Source of the DNA: Stackebrandtia nassauensis DSM 44728
Lineage (GTDB): Bacteria; Actinomycetota; Actinomycetes; Mycobacteriales; Micromonosporaceae
Reading direction: 5' to 3'
DNA: 64,000 nucleotides
Assembly (NCBI RefSeq): GCF_000024545.1
Contig: NC_013947.1
Location: 1,736,001 to 1,800,000, forward strand
The notes under the pieces are model-generated. The model was not told the DNA's origin. It saw only the letters and a program-made list of their open reading frames with translations, and did no database searches. The translations under genes were made by a program, and so were the position numbers. Of this stretch, positions 48,924-57,586 are shown in pieces. Positions within the stretch are counted from its first letter, which is position 1; each line of letters starts with the position of its first letter.

Positions 48924-49678
48924 GGCCGCGCCCGGGACGCGATGAGCTCCGCGACCCCGTCGAGGATCCGCTCCAACCCGAACACGAAGTCGGCCTGTTC
49001 GGCGGCGGTGGTCTCGGGGCGGGGCGCGAGAAAGGTGTCCGAGTCCAGCAGTGCCGCCATGTCAGGGAACCGGTCGGGTTCGACGAGGTGGGCGAGGCTG
49101 CGGCTCCAGGCGCGTTCGGCGGCGCCCTGGTCGACGCTGGCCTCGCGTCCGGCGGCCAGGTCGTGGGACAACTGGGCGGCGTGGCGGGCCCAGCCGGTCA
49201 GCAGCATCAGGACGCCGACTTTCTGCGGCCACTCCAAACCGGTGGGCCGCAACAGTCGCAGGCCGCCGTCCATGAACGCGACCTGGTGCGGCCCGGTCGG
49301 GGGCGCCAGGATCGGCATCCGCACCAGCCAGGGGCGACGGTCGTAGAGGTCGCGCTGCTGGGCGGTCCAGGTGTGGAGACCGAGCCGCCACTGGCCGGGT
49401 TCGGTGGCCGGTTCGGGGAAGTCGGCGAAGGCCGCGTCGAACATGAGGGTGAGCAGTTCCTCTTTGGAACCGACGTGCCGGTACAGCGACATCGTCGTGA
49501 AGCCCAGGGTCTTGGCGATCTTGGGCAGTGAGACGCCGTCGAGGCCGTGGCGGTCGGCGAGATCGACGGCGGTCCTCACCACGCGCTCGACGTCGAGTTC
49601 GGCGGTACGGCCCAGGTTGGTGTCGGCGGGGATGCGCCACAGGCGGCGCAGTTCGACGGGGATGTCCACATCGGTCAA
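48920..49678 (-). CDS. TetR-family regulator, paralogue of the 24.6 kb regulator
   Basis: A 252-residue TetR protein. HTH at about residues 28-74 (LDGVSLPKIAKTLGFTTMSLYRHVGSKEELL) and C-terminal FVFGLERILDGVAEL. The tail, the HTH and the last motif match the regulator at 24598-25365, so the two are recent paralogues. It is divergent from a Tat-secreted hydrolase; between them is an AT-rich block with the same AAGTGTT and ACTAAT elements. It should repress that hydrolase. Confidence 0.9.
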   Translation of the reverse strand: MTDVDIPVELRRLWRIPADTNLGRTAELDVERVVRTAVDLADRHGLDGVSLPKIAKTLGFTTMSLYRHVGSKEELLTLMFDAAFADFPEPATEPGQWRLGLHTWTAQQRDLYDRRPWLVRMPILAPPTGPHQVAFMDGGLRLLRPTGLEWPQKVGVLMLLTGWARHAAQLSHDLAAGREASVDQGAAERAWSRSLAHLVEPDRFPDMAALLDSDTFLAPRPETTAAEQADFVFGLERILDGVAELIASRARP

Positions 49679-49733
49679 GGTGTCGTCCTCCCGTCGGTTG
49701 GTGTGCTCGCGGGCTACATCATGACAGGCATAC

Positions 49734-49768
49734 TTAGTTTAAGTGTTATAGTTTATGTATTCAACTAA
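49734..49768. promoter_or_regulatory. AT-rich TetR operator region
   Basis: TTAGTT (49734-49739) and AACTAA (49763-49768) are inverted arms around AAGTGTTATAGTTTATGTATTC. The block is just upstream of the TTG start of the secreted hydrolase and shares words with the operator at 25439-25487. Confidence 0.65.
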
Positions 49769-51247
49769 TGATGGGAGAGATTCTTGCCTACCCCCACTCG
49801 TCGCACCGTGCTGCGCGGCCTGGTCCTCGCCGGTGGAGCCGCGATGGCCGCCACCGCCACCGGAGTCGCGCTCGCCGACGACAAGCGACCCAAGACCTAC
49901 GTGTTCGTGCACGGCACCAACTCGTACTCCGGGTTCTGGACGCCCTACGCCCGAGAACTGCAGTACCGGGGCCACCGCTGCATCGCCGTCGACCAGCCGT
50001 ACCACGGCGCCGGGGCGTACATCCCCGAGTCGTACCAGTCGCAGGACCTCGAAGCGCTCGCCACCGAACCCACCCCGCTGGGGGAGATCGGGCTGGACGA
50101 CTTCGCCGCCCACGTCGAGAAGTCCGTGCGCCGCGCGGCGAAGTGGGGACCGGTCGTGCTGGTGGGACACAGCATGGGCGGCGCGTCGCTCAGCCGCGTC
50201 GGCGACGCCGTTCCCGAACTGATCGCGCACCTGTGTTACATGGCGGCGTACTGCTGTAGTACGGCCCTGCCGACCATCGAGGAGTGCATGACCGCGCCGG
50301 AGTCCGAAACGGCCATCCTGCCCGAGGGCGTGGTCATCGGCGACCCGGAAGTGTTGGGCGTCAACCGGTACAACTTCCTGGGGGCCAGCGCCGAAGACCT
50401 CCGCATGCTCAAGGAGATGGCCTGGGGCGACAACTCCGACGCGTCGTTCCGGGCCGGGCTGTTGAGCATGCAACCCGACGAGTCGGCGCTCGTCCCGGCG
50501 CAGCGGGCCGTCGGCGGCGCCGAGGGCTGGGGCGGTATCCGGCGCACCTACCTGCGTTTCGGTGCCGACCGGCTCATCACGCCGGAGTTGCAGGACCGCA
50601 TGATCGCCGAGGCCGACGACCTCACCCCCGACAACCGGTTCCGGGTGCACGACTTCGACGCCCCGCACTTCGGCCCCGAGGACGTGTCCGACATCGTCGA
50701 CGTGCTGGCGGGCCTGGAATAACCGGCGGCGCAGCGTCTTCCCCCGCGATTCCAGGGCCTCGGACAGGATCCGCACCGCCTTGGGGCCGACGCCGTGCAG
50801 CGCCAGCAGTTCCGCCTCGGTGCGGGTCGCGACCTGGTCCAGTGTGGTCAGGCCCGCGAGCCGCAGCGCCCCGGTGGCGGGTCCGCCGATCGAGGTGGGC
50901 AGGTCGCTGTCGGACAGGTCGGTTTCGCTGGCGGCGACCAGTCGTTTCGGGGCCCGGAACTTCCAGGCGGCGTGGACCAGGATGTTGAGGACCATCCCGT
51001 TGAGGTCGGCCAACGGGATCCGCACCCCGATCGGTTTGCCGGAGCGGATGAGCCGTTCGCCGGTGGGGTGATCGGCCAGTGTGGACTCCTGGGTGGCCTC
51101 GGGCAGCCGCAGCTGGACCCAGCCGTCGTTCGTCAGCGACGCGAAACCCTTGCCGCGCACCGAGAACGCGAGCATGCCGAAGTGTGTCCCCTCCTCGGCT
51201 TCGGGGAGCGCGAGCGCGGCCTTGCGGAACTGTGCCTTGGTTGTCAC
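49739..51247 (-). CDS. MmcQ/YjbR-like protein with helix-hairpin-helix domain, abnormal C-terminal run-on
   Basis: The first ~110 residues are a MmcQ/YjbR DNA-binding-fold domain (FRKAALALPEAEEGTHFGMLAFSVRGKGF) and residues 118-170 a helix-hairpin-helix (IGGPATGALRLAGLTTLDQVATRTEAELLALHGVGPKA). The expected end is near 50725, but no stop occurs there: the frame continues for ~325 low-complexity residues fully antisense to the Tat hydrolase and stops at 49739. The functional protein is probably the first ~175 residues. GTG 51247 follows AGGAGG. It is in an operon with the maleylpyruvate-isomerase-like gene, 11 bases apart. Confidence 0.6.
   Translation of the reverse strand: MTTKAQFRKAALALPEAEEGTHFGMLAFSVRGKGFASLTNDGWVQLRLPEATQESTLADHPTGERLIRSGKPIGVRIPLADLNGMVLNILVHAAWKFRAPKRLVAASETDLSDSDLPTSIGGPATGALRLAGLTTLDQVATRTEAELLALHGVGPKAVRILSEALESRGKTLRRRLFQARQHVDDVGHVLGAEVRGVEVVHPEPVVGGEVVGLGDHAVLQLRRDEPVGTETQVGAPDTAPALGAADGPLRRDERRLVGLHAQQPGPERRVGVVAPGHLLEHAEVFGAGPQEVVPVDAQHFRVADDHALGQDGRFGLRRGHALLDGRQGRTTAVRRHVTQVRDQFGNGVADAAERRAAHAVSHQHDRSPLRRAAHGLLDVGGEVVQPDLPQRGGFGGERFEVLRLVRLGDVRPGAVVRLVDGDAAVAPVLQFSGVGRPEPGVRVGAVHEHVGLGSLVVGERDSGGGGGHRGSTGEDQAAQHGATSGGRQESLPSLVEYINYNT
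49784..50722 (+). CDS. Tat-secreted alpha/beta hydrolase
   Basis: A 312-residue exported hydrolase. Residues 1-32 are a Tat signal (TRRTVLRGLVLAGGAAMAAT, cleavage near ALADD). The core has FVHGTNSYSG, nucleophile S130 in LVGHSMGGASLS and the His in FDAPHFGPEDVSD. It resembles the salicylate-esterase/hydroxynitrile-lyase-like branch. The start is a TTG at 49784, supported by GGGAGA and by the Tat motif beginning there. The divergent TetR should control it. The gene is covered entirely by an antisense reading frame. Confidence 0.88.
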   Translation: MPTPTRRTVLRGLVLAGGAAMAATATGVALADDKRPKTYVFVHGTNSYSGFWTPYARELQYRGHRCIAVDQPYHGAGAYIPESYQSQDLEALATEPTPLGEIGLDDFAAHVEKSVRRAAKWGPVVLVGHSMGGASLSRVGDAVPELIAHLCYMAAYCCSTALPTIEECMTAPESETAILPEGVVIGDPEVLGVNRYNFLGASAEDLRMLKEMAWGDNSDASFRAGLLSMQPDESALVPAQRAVGGAEGWGGIRRTYLRFGADRLITPELQDRMIAEADDLTPDNRFRVHDFDAPHFGPEDVSDIVDVLAGLE

Positions 51248-51258
51248 GTGTGGACCTC

Positions 51259-51867
51259 CTAGTTGGCGTTGCCGGTGACGTCGGCCAGTGCCCGGCGGCC
51301 GGTCACGACCAGCATGAGGTCGCGGGCGGGCAGTCGCAGCTCTTCGCCGATGCCGACCGAGCAGTCGGCGTCGTCGGCGACCAGGCGCCTGCCCGCCAGG
51401 TCGACCCCGAAGTAGGCCAGGTTGCGCGGCCCCGCCGAACCCAGCGCCAGCGCGATGCGGTCAGGCGGCGGCGCGGGCAGTCGCAACGGTTCGGTGATGT
51501 CGAGGCCGTGGATGATCTCGTGGCCCAGCGCGCCCGCCTGGCCGCCGCCCGGCGGTCGCCAGGGATGGCGGATGTTGGCGCGGTAGAGATCGACGAGTTC
51601 CGCGTCGCTCGTCGCGTCGGCGGTCGCGCGGGCGTCGCGGTCGGCGAAGCGGTTGAAGTTGAACCGGGCCCGCACCATGCCGCCGAGGAAACCCAGCCCG
51701 GACAGCCGAAACGGCATCGTCATGTGGGCGAGGACCTCGCGGTTGCGCCAGCCATGGCACAGGGAGGGCGCGCTCCACTGGACCGGGCCAAGATCGGCGA
51801 ACAGGTGCGCGAGCCGCTCGCGCTCGGCGTGGGTCGCCTCGACGAGGCGGGGATCGGTGCTGCCCAT
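51259..51867 (-). CDS. Maleylpyruvate isomerase/DinB-fold (mycothiol-dependent type) protein
   Basis: A 202-residue four-helix-bundle protein of the maleylpyruvate isomerase N-terminal family common in actinobacteria. ERERLAHLFADLGPVQWSAPSLCHGWRNREVLAHMTMPF carries the conserved Trp and the first His positions, and GALGHEIIHGLDI holds the other metal-type histidines. Relatives bind a divalent metal and use mycothiol; the reaction here is unknown. ATG 51867 starts the family domain. It lies between the sigma factor gene and the YjbR-HhH gene in one minus-strand transcript. Confidence 0.85.
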   Translation of the reverse strand: MGSTDPRLVEATHAERERLAHLFADLGPVQWSAPSLCHGWRNREVLAHMTMPFRLSGLGFLGGMVRARFNFNRFADRDARATADATSDAELVDLYRANIRHPWRPPGGGQAGALGHEIIHGLDITEPLRLPAPPPDRIALALGSAGPRNLAYFGVDLAGRRLVADDADCSVGIGEELRLPARDLMLVVTGRRALADVTGNAN

Positions 51868-51929
51868 GGATCGTTGTCCTTCCGGATGCGGTCGGGTGTC
51901 GCTTGTTGTACGACCGATCCGGACAGAAC

Positions 51930-52910
51930 TCATCGTTCCAGGACCTCGGGCAGCCCGAATTCGCCGAACCGGGCCGCCGAACCCAGGAACGTCACCAATT
52001 GGGCGATGCGGCCGCCGCACGGTTCGGCCAGGATGATCGCGAACGGACGCAGCACCCCCGCCTCGTCGGGGCGGTACTGCCCGAACCCCGGGGAACCGTT
52101 GACCGCCGTGACCAGCAGCCGGTCCTCGGCGCACACGTCGCTGAAGGCCATCAGCGCGGCGATCCGCTCGCCGCCCCGCAGCCACCAGGTGAACGGCGGC
52201 ATCGACGTGATCGCGTCCTCGCGCAGCAGCGCGGTCATCGCGGCGACGTCGTGCGACTCGAAGGCGGCGACATAGCGCGCCAACAGTTCCCGCTGCTCGG
52301 GGCCCTCGGGGTCGAGGACGTCGGCGGGCCGCGGCCGGTCGGCGGCCAGCGACGCCCGGGCCCGCTGCAACGCGCTGTTGGCGGCGGCGACGGTGGAGTC
52401 GAGGATCTCGGCGGTCTCGCGGGCCGAGAACTTCAAAATGTCGCGCAGCACCAGGATGGCGCGCTCGCGCGGGGACAGCCGTTGCAGCAGCGCGATGAAC
52501 GCCAGCCGGACCGTCTCGCGCTCGGCGACGATGTCGCCGGGATCGGCCGTGCCGAACAGCCGCCGGTCCGGCATCGGTTCCACCCAGCGCTCAGGCGGCA
52601 ATGGGATACCGAGCTCGCCGGTCTCGGTCGCCGGACCCAGGTCCATCGCCAGCGCGCGGCGCTTCGCTCCCCGCAGCATGTCGATACAGATGTTGGTGGC
52701 GATCCGGTGCACCCAGGTGGTCAGCCGAGCCCGGGACGGGTCGTAGCGGCCGACGTTGCGGGCGGCCCGGATCAGGGTCTCCTGCACGGCGTCGTCGGTG
52801 TCGGCGGCCGAACCCAGCAGGCGGTAGCAGTACCGGGTCAACGGCGCGCGCAGCGTCTCGAGCTCGTCGGTCAGGCCCGCGATCGTCGTCGCGGGACGCG
52901 GTTCTGCCAT
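51930..52910 (-). CDS. ECF sigma factor with SnoaL-like C-terminal domain (SigG-type)
   Basis: A 326-residue extracytoplasmic-function sigma factor: region 2 at about residues 20-85 (YRLLGSAADTDDAVQETLIRAARNVGRYDPSRARLTTWVHRIATNICIDMLR), region 4 at about 135-185 (LQRLSPRERAILVLRDILKFSARETAEILDSTVAAANSALQRAR), then a SnoaL-like domain of ~120 residues. Such fused sigma factors have no separate anti-sigma gene; the SnoaL part is thought to modulate activity. GAGGTG precedes the ATG. The two genes downstream may be its targets or partners; it is divergent from the CHAT operon. Confidence 0.92.
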   Translation of the reverse strand: MAEPRPATTIAGLTDELETLRAPLTRYCYRLLGSAADTDDAVQETLIRAARNVGRYDPSRARLTTWVHRIATNICIDMLRGAKRRALAMDLGPATETGELGIPLPPERWVEPMPDRRLFGTADPGDIVAERETVRLAFIALLQRLSPRERAILVLRDILKFSARETAEILDSTVAAANSALQRARASLAADRPRPADVLDPEGPEQRELLARYVAAFESHDVAAMTALLREDAITSMPPFTWWLRGGERIAALMAFSDVCAEDRLLVTAVNGSPGFGQYRPDEAGVLRPFAIILAEPCGGRIAQLVTFLGSAARFGEFGLPEVLER

Positions 52911-53030
52911 GTCAGCGCACCTCCGCGGCTATTGTGCCCGGTGGCGTGCGCGAGTGACAGTCGAACATGGATTCCGCCGCCCAGAATCCCTTCCATACAA
53001 ACGAGGGACGGCATCCGAGCCCGTTCACTC

Positions 53031-53036
53031 TAGAAT
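53031..53036 (+). promoter_or_regulatory. -10 box (TAGAAT) for leaderless CHAT operon transcript
   Basis: TAGAAT, one mismatch from consensus, ends six bases before ATG 53043. No ribosome site is present, so the CHAT mRNA is probably leaderless. Confidence 0.6.
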
Positions 53037-53042
53037 CGGCGC

Positions 53043-56000
53043 ATGGCGTACGTGTCGTACTGGGGTAGAGAAAACGAACGGACACAACGAGACGAGAACC
53101 AGGCTCAAGCGGCACCGGCACATCGGGAACACAGTCTCGCCGCCGACAGATACCTCACGGCATTGCGCGACTGGCTGTTCGAACTGGAATCGGGTACCGG
53201 CCGAATACTTGATCCCCGGGCATTGGCATGGGCCAAGCAGATCACCGTCGCGACCGGCACCGGAGACGACGGCGATGACGCGCGGTTGCTGCTGGGGAAG
53301 TACTGGTGGTACCGCTCCAAGCAGACACGGGAAACGGACGAGCGTGCCATCGCATTGGGTCACTTCAAGGCGTACTGCCGAACCGGCGACATCGAGGACA
53401 TCCCCGAATCCGCGTGGAAGCCGCTGTTGAAGACGGCCGTTCCGGAGGCACTGGAACAGCACGAACGGTGCCTGGCGGATCCGACGCCGTCTGAACTCGA
53501 CGTCGTGGTTCACCTGTGGCGCAACCTGGTGACCGCGATGGAATCGAAGCAGACGGCGTATGCGGTGGGTCTGTCGAATCTCGGCTCGGCATTGCTATGC
53601 CGTCATTCCGTGCGGGGACTGGAGGGTGATCTCGACGAGTCGATCATCCTGCTCCGCAGCGCGAACGAGGCCGCCGGCGCCGATCATCCCGACATGGGTG
53701 CGTGTTCACTGAACCTTGGTGCCGCCCTTTTCGAACGGTTCGAACGTCGCTTCGACGCCGTTGACCTTGACGAGGCGATCGACCTGTTCCATGCCGCGAA
53801 GTCGAGGTTTCCGGCGGGAGACCGTGACCACACCGCGTGCCTGTCCAATCTCGGACGCTCGCTTCGGCAGAGGTTCCTCCACTGCGGTTCGAATCAGGAC
53901 CTGGACGAGTCGGTGGGCATGCTTCGCCAGGCTGTCGCGGACAGCAAACGCGACCGGCTGGCGAACTCGGGCCATCTCGCCGACCTGGGACGGACCCTGC
54001 ACACCCGCTTCCTGCGCGACGAACGCCGGGAGGACGCGGACGATGCGGTGACGGCCTTGCGCCAATCCGCCACCGGACTGGTGGCCGAGAACCATGATGC
54101 CGACAGTCCCCGGGCCGAGAGCCCCGATCTGGCGGAATTCGATGTCGAGAGCCTCGATGTCGAGGATTCGCAGCTTGCCCACATCCTCGCGCAGCTTGGG
54201 GAAGTGCTGCGCACCCGCTCCCGTATCGTCGGCGCCCCAAGGGATCTGGACGACGCAATCGCGGCGTACCGGCAGGCGGCGACGGTGGTGCCGGCCGGAG
54301 CCGGTAGCGGGCCTCCCGGTCCACCGCCTGATCCGCCCGGCGAGGCGTTGTACTTGACACTGCTGGGCATGGCGCTGTTGGATCGACATCGCACCAACGG
54401 GGGGCAGGCTGATCTCCACGAAGCCGTCCGGGTCCTGCGTATCGCGGTCGACGCCGCACCGCGGCATCATCCGGTCCGGGCCGAATGCCTGTCTAATCTG
54501 TCCGCGGGACTGTGCGTCCAGGCCAGGCGGACCGGTAACCGTCTGACCATGGACGACGCCGTCCGAGTCGCACGCGACGCGGTGGCGCTCACTTCCCACC
54601 GCCATGTCGACCGCGCCCTGCGACTGGCGCGGGTGGCCGACGCACTGTGGACGCGATACGAGCGCACCCGGATGAAACCGGACTGGCGCGAGCTCGTCGT
54701 CGCCGTGCTTGCGGCCGCCAACAACGGGACGGCGGCCGCCCGGGTACGACTGTCCATCGCGACCTCGTGGGGGTATCGCTGGGCGGACACCAACCCGACC
54801 ATCGCCGGCGGTCTGCTGCGAAACGCCGTGGCGGCACTGCCCTTCGTGGTCTCACGGCACATGCCGCAGCGCAGACGCCGCGAGATCCTCGCGGGCCATC
54901 CGCGGTTGGCCGCGGACGCGGCCGCGCTGACGATCGAGGCGACTTCGAGGGGCGATGATCCCGCATGGGACGCGTTGCGGGCCTTGGAATCGGGACGTGC
55001 GGTGCTGCTGGGTCAGATCATGGACACGCGGGAGGATCTGTCGGCATTGGCGGAAACCGATCCCAGTTTGGCGCGACGGTTCCAGGAGCTGTGCCGGGCG
55101 GTCGACTTCAACGAAAGCGCCGACGCGCGTGGCATGGCGTTCATCGAACGCGGCGCGACAGACCGGCGGCAGCACTTGGCCAGCCAGCTGCATGATGTCA
55201 TCGACGAGATCCGTCGGCTGCCGGGACACGGCAGCTTTCCCGCCCCCGATCTCGACGAACTGGCAACTGTGGATGGTGGCGCCATCGTCACCCTGAACGC
55301 CAGCGCGTTCGGCTGTCACGCGTTGATCCTGCGCGGCGGCACCGTGTCGGCGCTGCGGCTGGACACTGACCTGGATGCCGTCGTGGCCAGGGCCCGGACG
55401 TTCCGGGAATGCCTCGGTCGGTTCGCCGACGCCATCGACGCCACGCGGGCACAGCGCGAAGAAGCCGCTCATGGAACCCGGGAAATCCTTACCTGGTTGT
55501 GGAATGAGGTCACCTCACCGGTGCTGGCGCGACTGGAGTACGCCCCTCACGATGGTGGGGTCCGGGAGGACATGCCGAGACTGTGGTGGGCACCCGGAGG
55601 TGCCTTCCGCGCTTTCCCGCTGCACGCCACCGGCGACTACGGCTCCGCCACCGAACCGGTGACCTCCATGATGGACTACGTGGTGTCGTCGTACACCCCG
55701 ACGATTCGGCAGCTGTGCTACGCGCGCGACCGCGCTGTGAGCGAACCTGTCGGCCCGCTACGTGTCGTGTCCGTCGCCATGAGCCACACCCCGGCGTTCG
55801 GTCCGGAAGAACCGGCGGCCGGGCCGATGCCCGCGCTTCATCACGCACACGCCGAGATCGCCGGACTTCGCGAAAGGTTCCGCGATGTCGGCGCCTCACA
55901 CATCCCCCTGCTCGATGAGGACGCGACACTGAGCGCGGTCGAATGGGTGCTACCACAGTGCACGGCGGCTCACTTCGCATGCCACGGAATACACGACTCC

Positions 56001-56426
56001 CTCGACCCGTCGCGCAGCCGCATCCTGCTGAACGACCACGTCACGTCACCACTGACCGTTTCCCTGCTGTCGACGCTACGCATCGAGACCGCGCAGCTGG
56101 GCTACCTGTCCTCCTGCCATACCGCCGCGACGAGCGGCACCGACACCGCGGGCATGGAGGGTCTGGTCGACGAATCGCTCCACCTTGCCGCTGTATGCCA
56201 GGTCGCCGGGTTCGCGCGGGTGGTCGGCAGCCTGTGGCCGATACGCGATGATCTCGCTGCCAGCGTCGCCGCTGACTTCTACGGCGGGATCGTGTCCGCG
56301 TCCGAGGGCAAGGTCGCCTTCGACCGCACCGCCGCGGCGCTCCATGCCGCCGTCACCGGGGTTCGTGATCGTGTCGGAGCCGGGAAACCGCACCTGTGGG
56401 GAGCGTGGATCCATGTCGGAGCCTGA
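53043..56426 (+). CDS. TPR-CHAT caspase-like protease
   Basis: An 1127-residue protein. Residues 1-170 are a helical N-terminal region of unknown role. Residues about 180-560 are repeats of ~46 residues of the CHAT-associated TPR type (AVGLSNLGSALLCRH, GDLDESIILLRSA, ACLSNLGRSLRQRF, QDLDESVGMLRQA). After a helical linker, the CHAT (caspase HetF associated with TPRs) peptidase occupies about 850-1127 with an intact His-Cys dyad: H981 in HFACHG and C1025 in YLSSCHTA, plus the VVGSLWPI strand. TPR-CHAT proteins are proteases switched on by partner binding. It heads a three-gene overlapping operon. Confidence 0.93.
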   Translation: MAYVSYWGRENERTQRDENQAQAAPAHREHSLAADRYLTALRDWLFELESGTGRILDPRALAWAKQITVATGTGDDGDDARLLLGKYWWYRSKQTRETDERAIALGHFKAYCRTGDIEDIPESAWKPLLKTAVPEALEQHERCLADPTPSELDVVVHLWRNLVTAMESKQTAYAVGLSNLGSALLCRHSVRGLEGDLDESIILLRSANEAAGADHPDMGACSLNLGAALFERFERRFDAVDLDEAIDLFHAAKSRFPAGDRDHTACLSNLGRSLRQRFLHCGSNQDLDESVGMLRQAVADSKRDRLANSGHLADLGRTLHTRFLRDERREDADDAVTALRQSATGLVAENHDADSPRAESPDLAEFDVESLDVEDSQLAHILAQLGEVLRTRSRIVGAPRDLDDAIAAYRQAATVVPAGAGSGPPGPPPDPPGEALYLTLLGMALLDRHRTNGGQADLHEAVRVLRIAVDAAPRHHPVRAECLSNLSAGLCVQARRTGNRLTMDDAVRVARDAVALTSHRHVDRALRLARVADALWTRYERTRMKPDWRELVVAVLAAANNGTAAARVRLSIATSWGYRWADTNPTIAGGLLRNAVAALPFVVSRHMPQRRRREILAGHPRLAADAAALTIEATSRGDDPAWDALRALESGRAVLLGQIMDTREDLSALAETDPSLARRFQELCRAVDFNESADARGMAFIERGATDRRQHLASQLHDVIDEIRRLPGHGSFPAPDLDELATVDGGAIVTLNASAFGCHALILRGGTVSALRLDTDLDAVVARARTFRECLGRFADAIDATRAQREEAAHGTREILTWLWNEVTSPVLARLEYAPHDGGVREDMPRLWWAPGGAFRAFPLHATGDYGSATEPVTSMMDYVVSSYTPTIRQLCYARDRAVSEPVGPLRVVSVAMSHTPAFGPEEPAAGPMPALHHAHAEIAGLRERFRDVGASHIPLLDEDATLSAVEWVLPQCTAAHFACHGIHDSLDPSRSRILLNDHVTSPLTVSLLSTLRIETAQLGYLSSCHTAATSGTDTAGMEGLVDESLHLAAVCQVAGFARVVGSLWPIRDDLAASVAADFYGGIVSASEGKVAFDRTAAALHAAVTGVRDRVGAGKPHLWGAWIHVGA

Positions 56427-56796
56427 CTGGCCCGAGAACGCCTATCAACTGCGCTACCTGTGTCTCAACGACGCCGTGCGGTGCCTGCGGCAAGCGGGAC
56501 TCGAGGATCACGCCACCCGGCTGTTCACTTTGCCGGTCGACGGCGAATCCCCGTTGAATGACATCCTCGACGCTCTGGGGTGGCGGCAGGACTATGAGGA
56601 ATGGCGGGCCGACATGAACCTGCGAGGTTGCTTCACCGCGTATCCGGGCCGCAAGGCCCGGCTTCGTCCCGTCTACGGTTGCCCGCTCGACGCCGAACTT
56701 CGGTGCGGTCGAGAACTTCAGGGTGACTCGACGCCGCCGCCGTGCGGGATCACATCCGGACCGATGAGGCACGACCGCGATGAATTTGCTGGCTGA
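56413..56796 (+). CDS. Small Cys-rich protein of the CHAT operon
   Basis: A 127-residue protein I do not recognise. Residues 1-75 look helical (YQLRYLCLNDAVRCLRQAGL, then LNDILDALGWRQDYEEW); the rest is a loop-rich tail with YGCPLDAELRCGREL and PPPCGITSG, giving Cys spacing that might bind a metal or form a cleavage site. It overlaps the CHAT stop by 14 bases and the next start by 17, so it is strictly co-translated. Possible roles are CHAT inhibitor, adaptor or substrate; none can be proven from sequence. Confidence 0.75.
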   Translation: MSEPDWPENAYQLRYLCLNDAVRCLRQAGLEDHATRLFTLPVDGESPLNDILDALGWRQDYEEWRADMNLRGCFTAYPGRKARLRPVYGCPLDAELRCGRELQGDSTPPPCGITSGPMRHDRDEFAG

Positions 56797-57511
56797 GCTG
56801 ACGGGACGACTGTCCGACCAGTGGCTGCGATGGCAAGGGCTGCCCGGACTCATGTTCGTGTGCGTCGTTCTGGTCGGCAACCACCTCGGGTACGCCCACG
56901 CCATCGACGTGGGCGAGGCCGGTCGGTTCCTGAACCGGCAGTCATCATGGCTGGCCACACTGACGACCATTCAGGTCATCGCCGTGGTTATCGCGCTGGT
57001 GATCACGTCCGCGGTCGCGGGTCTGACGGCCACTTTGGCCGGTGTCGGTGTCGAAGCGGTCGTACTCGGTGGAAAACGGCCCGCGCGCTTGACCGGCGAA
57101 TTGACCGCCATGGAAGAACACTTCCGGAACATCTATCTCCTGGATGTGGCGACGGCATGGCCACACCTGTGGCTGCGGTTTCCCGCCGAACACCGCGAAC
57201 AGGTGACCGGAAACCGGGCTGGTATCCGTCATGCCGCCACCCTTGTCGGCTGGGGCATCCTGACGAGCGCGGTGAGCGTGATCTGGCCGATCGCCTGGAT
57301 CGCGGTGCTGGGACTCGTCCTTGTCGGCATCCACCTGATGCGACAGTCCATATCGGCATACAGCCAAACCGTCGCCGTACTGATGATGCATCATGCCCCT
57401 GAGCTCGCCTCGCAACTGGGTTTCGAGAACTCTGGCCGCCTTGATCGTGCTGTGGGGAGCAAACTCCAGTACTACCTACAAGGCGACGAGCCGCCCGCTC
57501 CGAAGGCTTGA
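56780..57511 (+). CDS. Four-helix membrane protein of the CHAT operon
   Basis: A 243-residue membrane protein with two helical hairpins: about residues 22-42 (MFVCVVLVGNHLGYA) and 62-92 (IQVIAVVIALVITSAVAGLTATL), then a ~55-residue cytoplasmic loop (RPARLTGELTAMEEHFRNIYLLD) and two more helices at about 150-185. The C-terminal 45 residues are soluble. No family is recognised. As the last gene of the operon it is a good candidate for a membrane effector or the anchor that the protease acts on. The ATG overlaps the previous gene by 17 bases. Confidence 0.78.
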   Translation: MNLLAELTGRLSDQWLRWQGLPGLMFVCVVLVGNHLGYAHAIDVGEAGRFLNRQSSWLATLTTIQVIAVVIALVITSAVAGLTATLAGVGVEAVVLGGKRPARLTGELTAMEEHFRNIYLLDVATAWPHLWLRFPAEHREQVTGNRAGIRHAATLVGWGILTSAVSVIWPIAWIAVLGLVLVGIHLMRQSISAYSQTVAVLMMHHAPELASQLGFENSGRLDRAVGSKLQYYLQGDEPPAPKA

Positions 57512-57570
57512 GTGCCGATCGGGCGGGGTCGGCACTGAGACGCAGCACTCATGTCGCGATGCCGAAATTC

Positions 57571-57578
57571 GGTATACC
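57571..57578. promoter_or_regulatory. GGTATACC element upstream of the MFS gene
   Basis: A perfect 8-base palindrome eight bases before GTG 57587; TATACC could serve as the -10 of a leaderless transcript. The same element occurs at 60054-60061. GntR/FadR-type regulators commonly bind TGGTATACCA-like sites. Confidence 0.65.
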
Positions 57579-57586
57579 ATTTCGCG

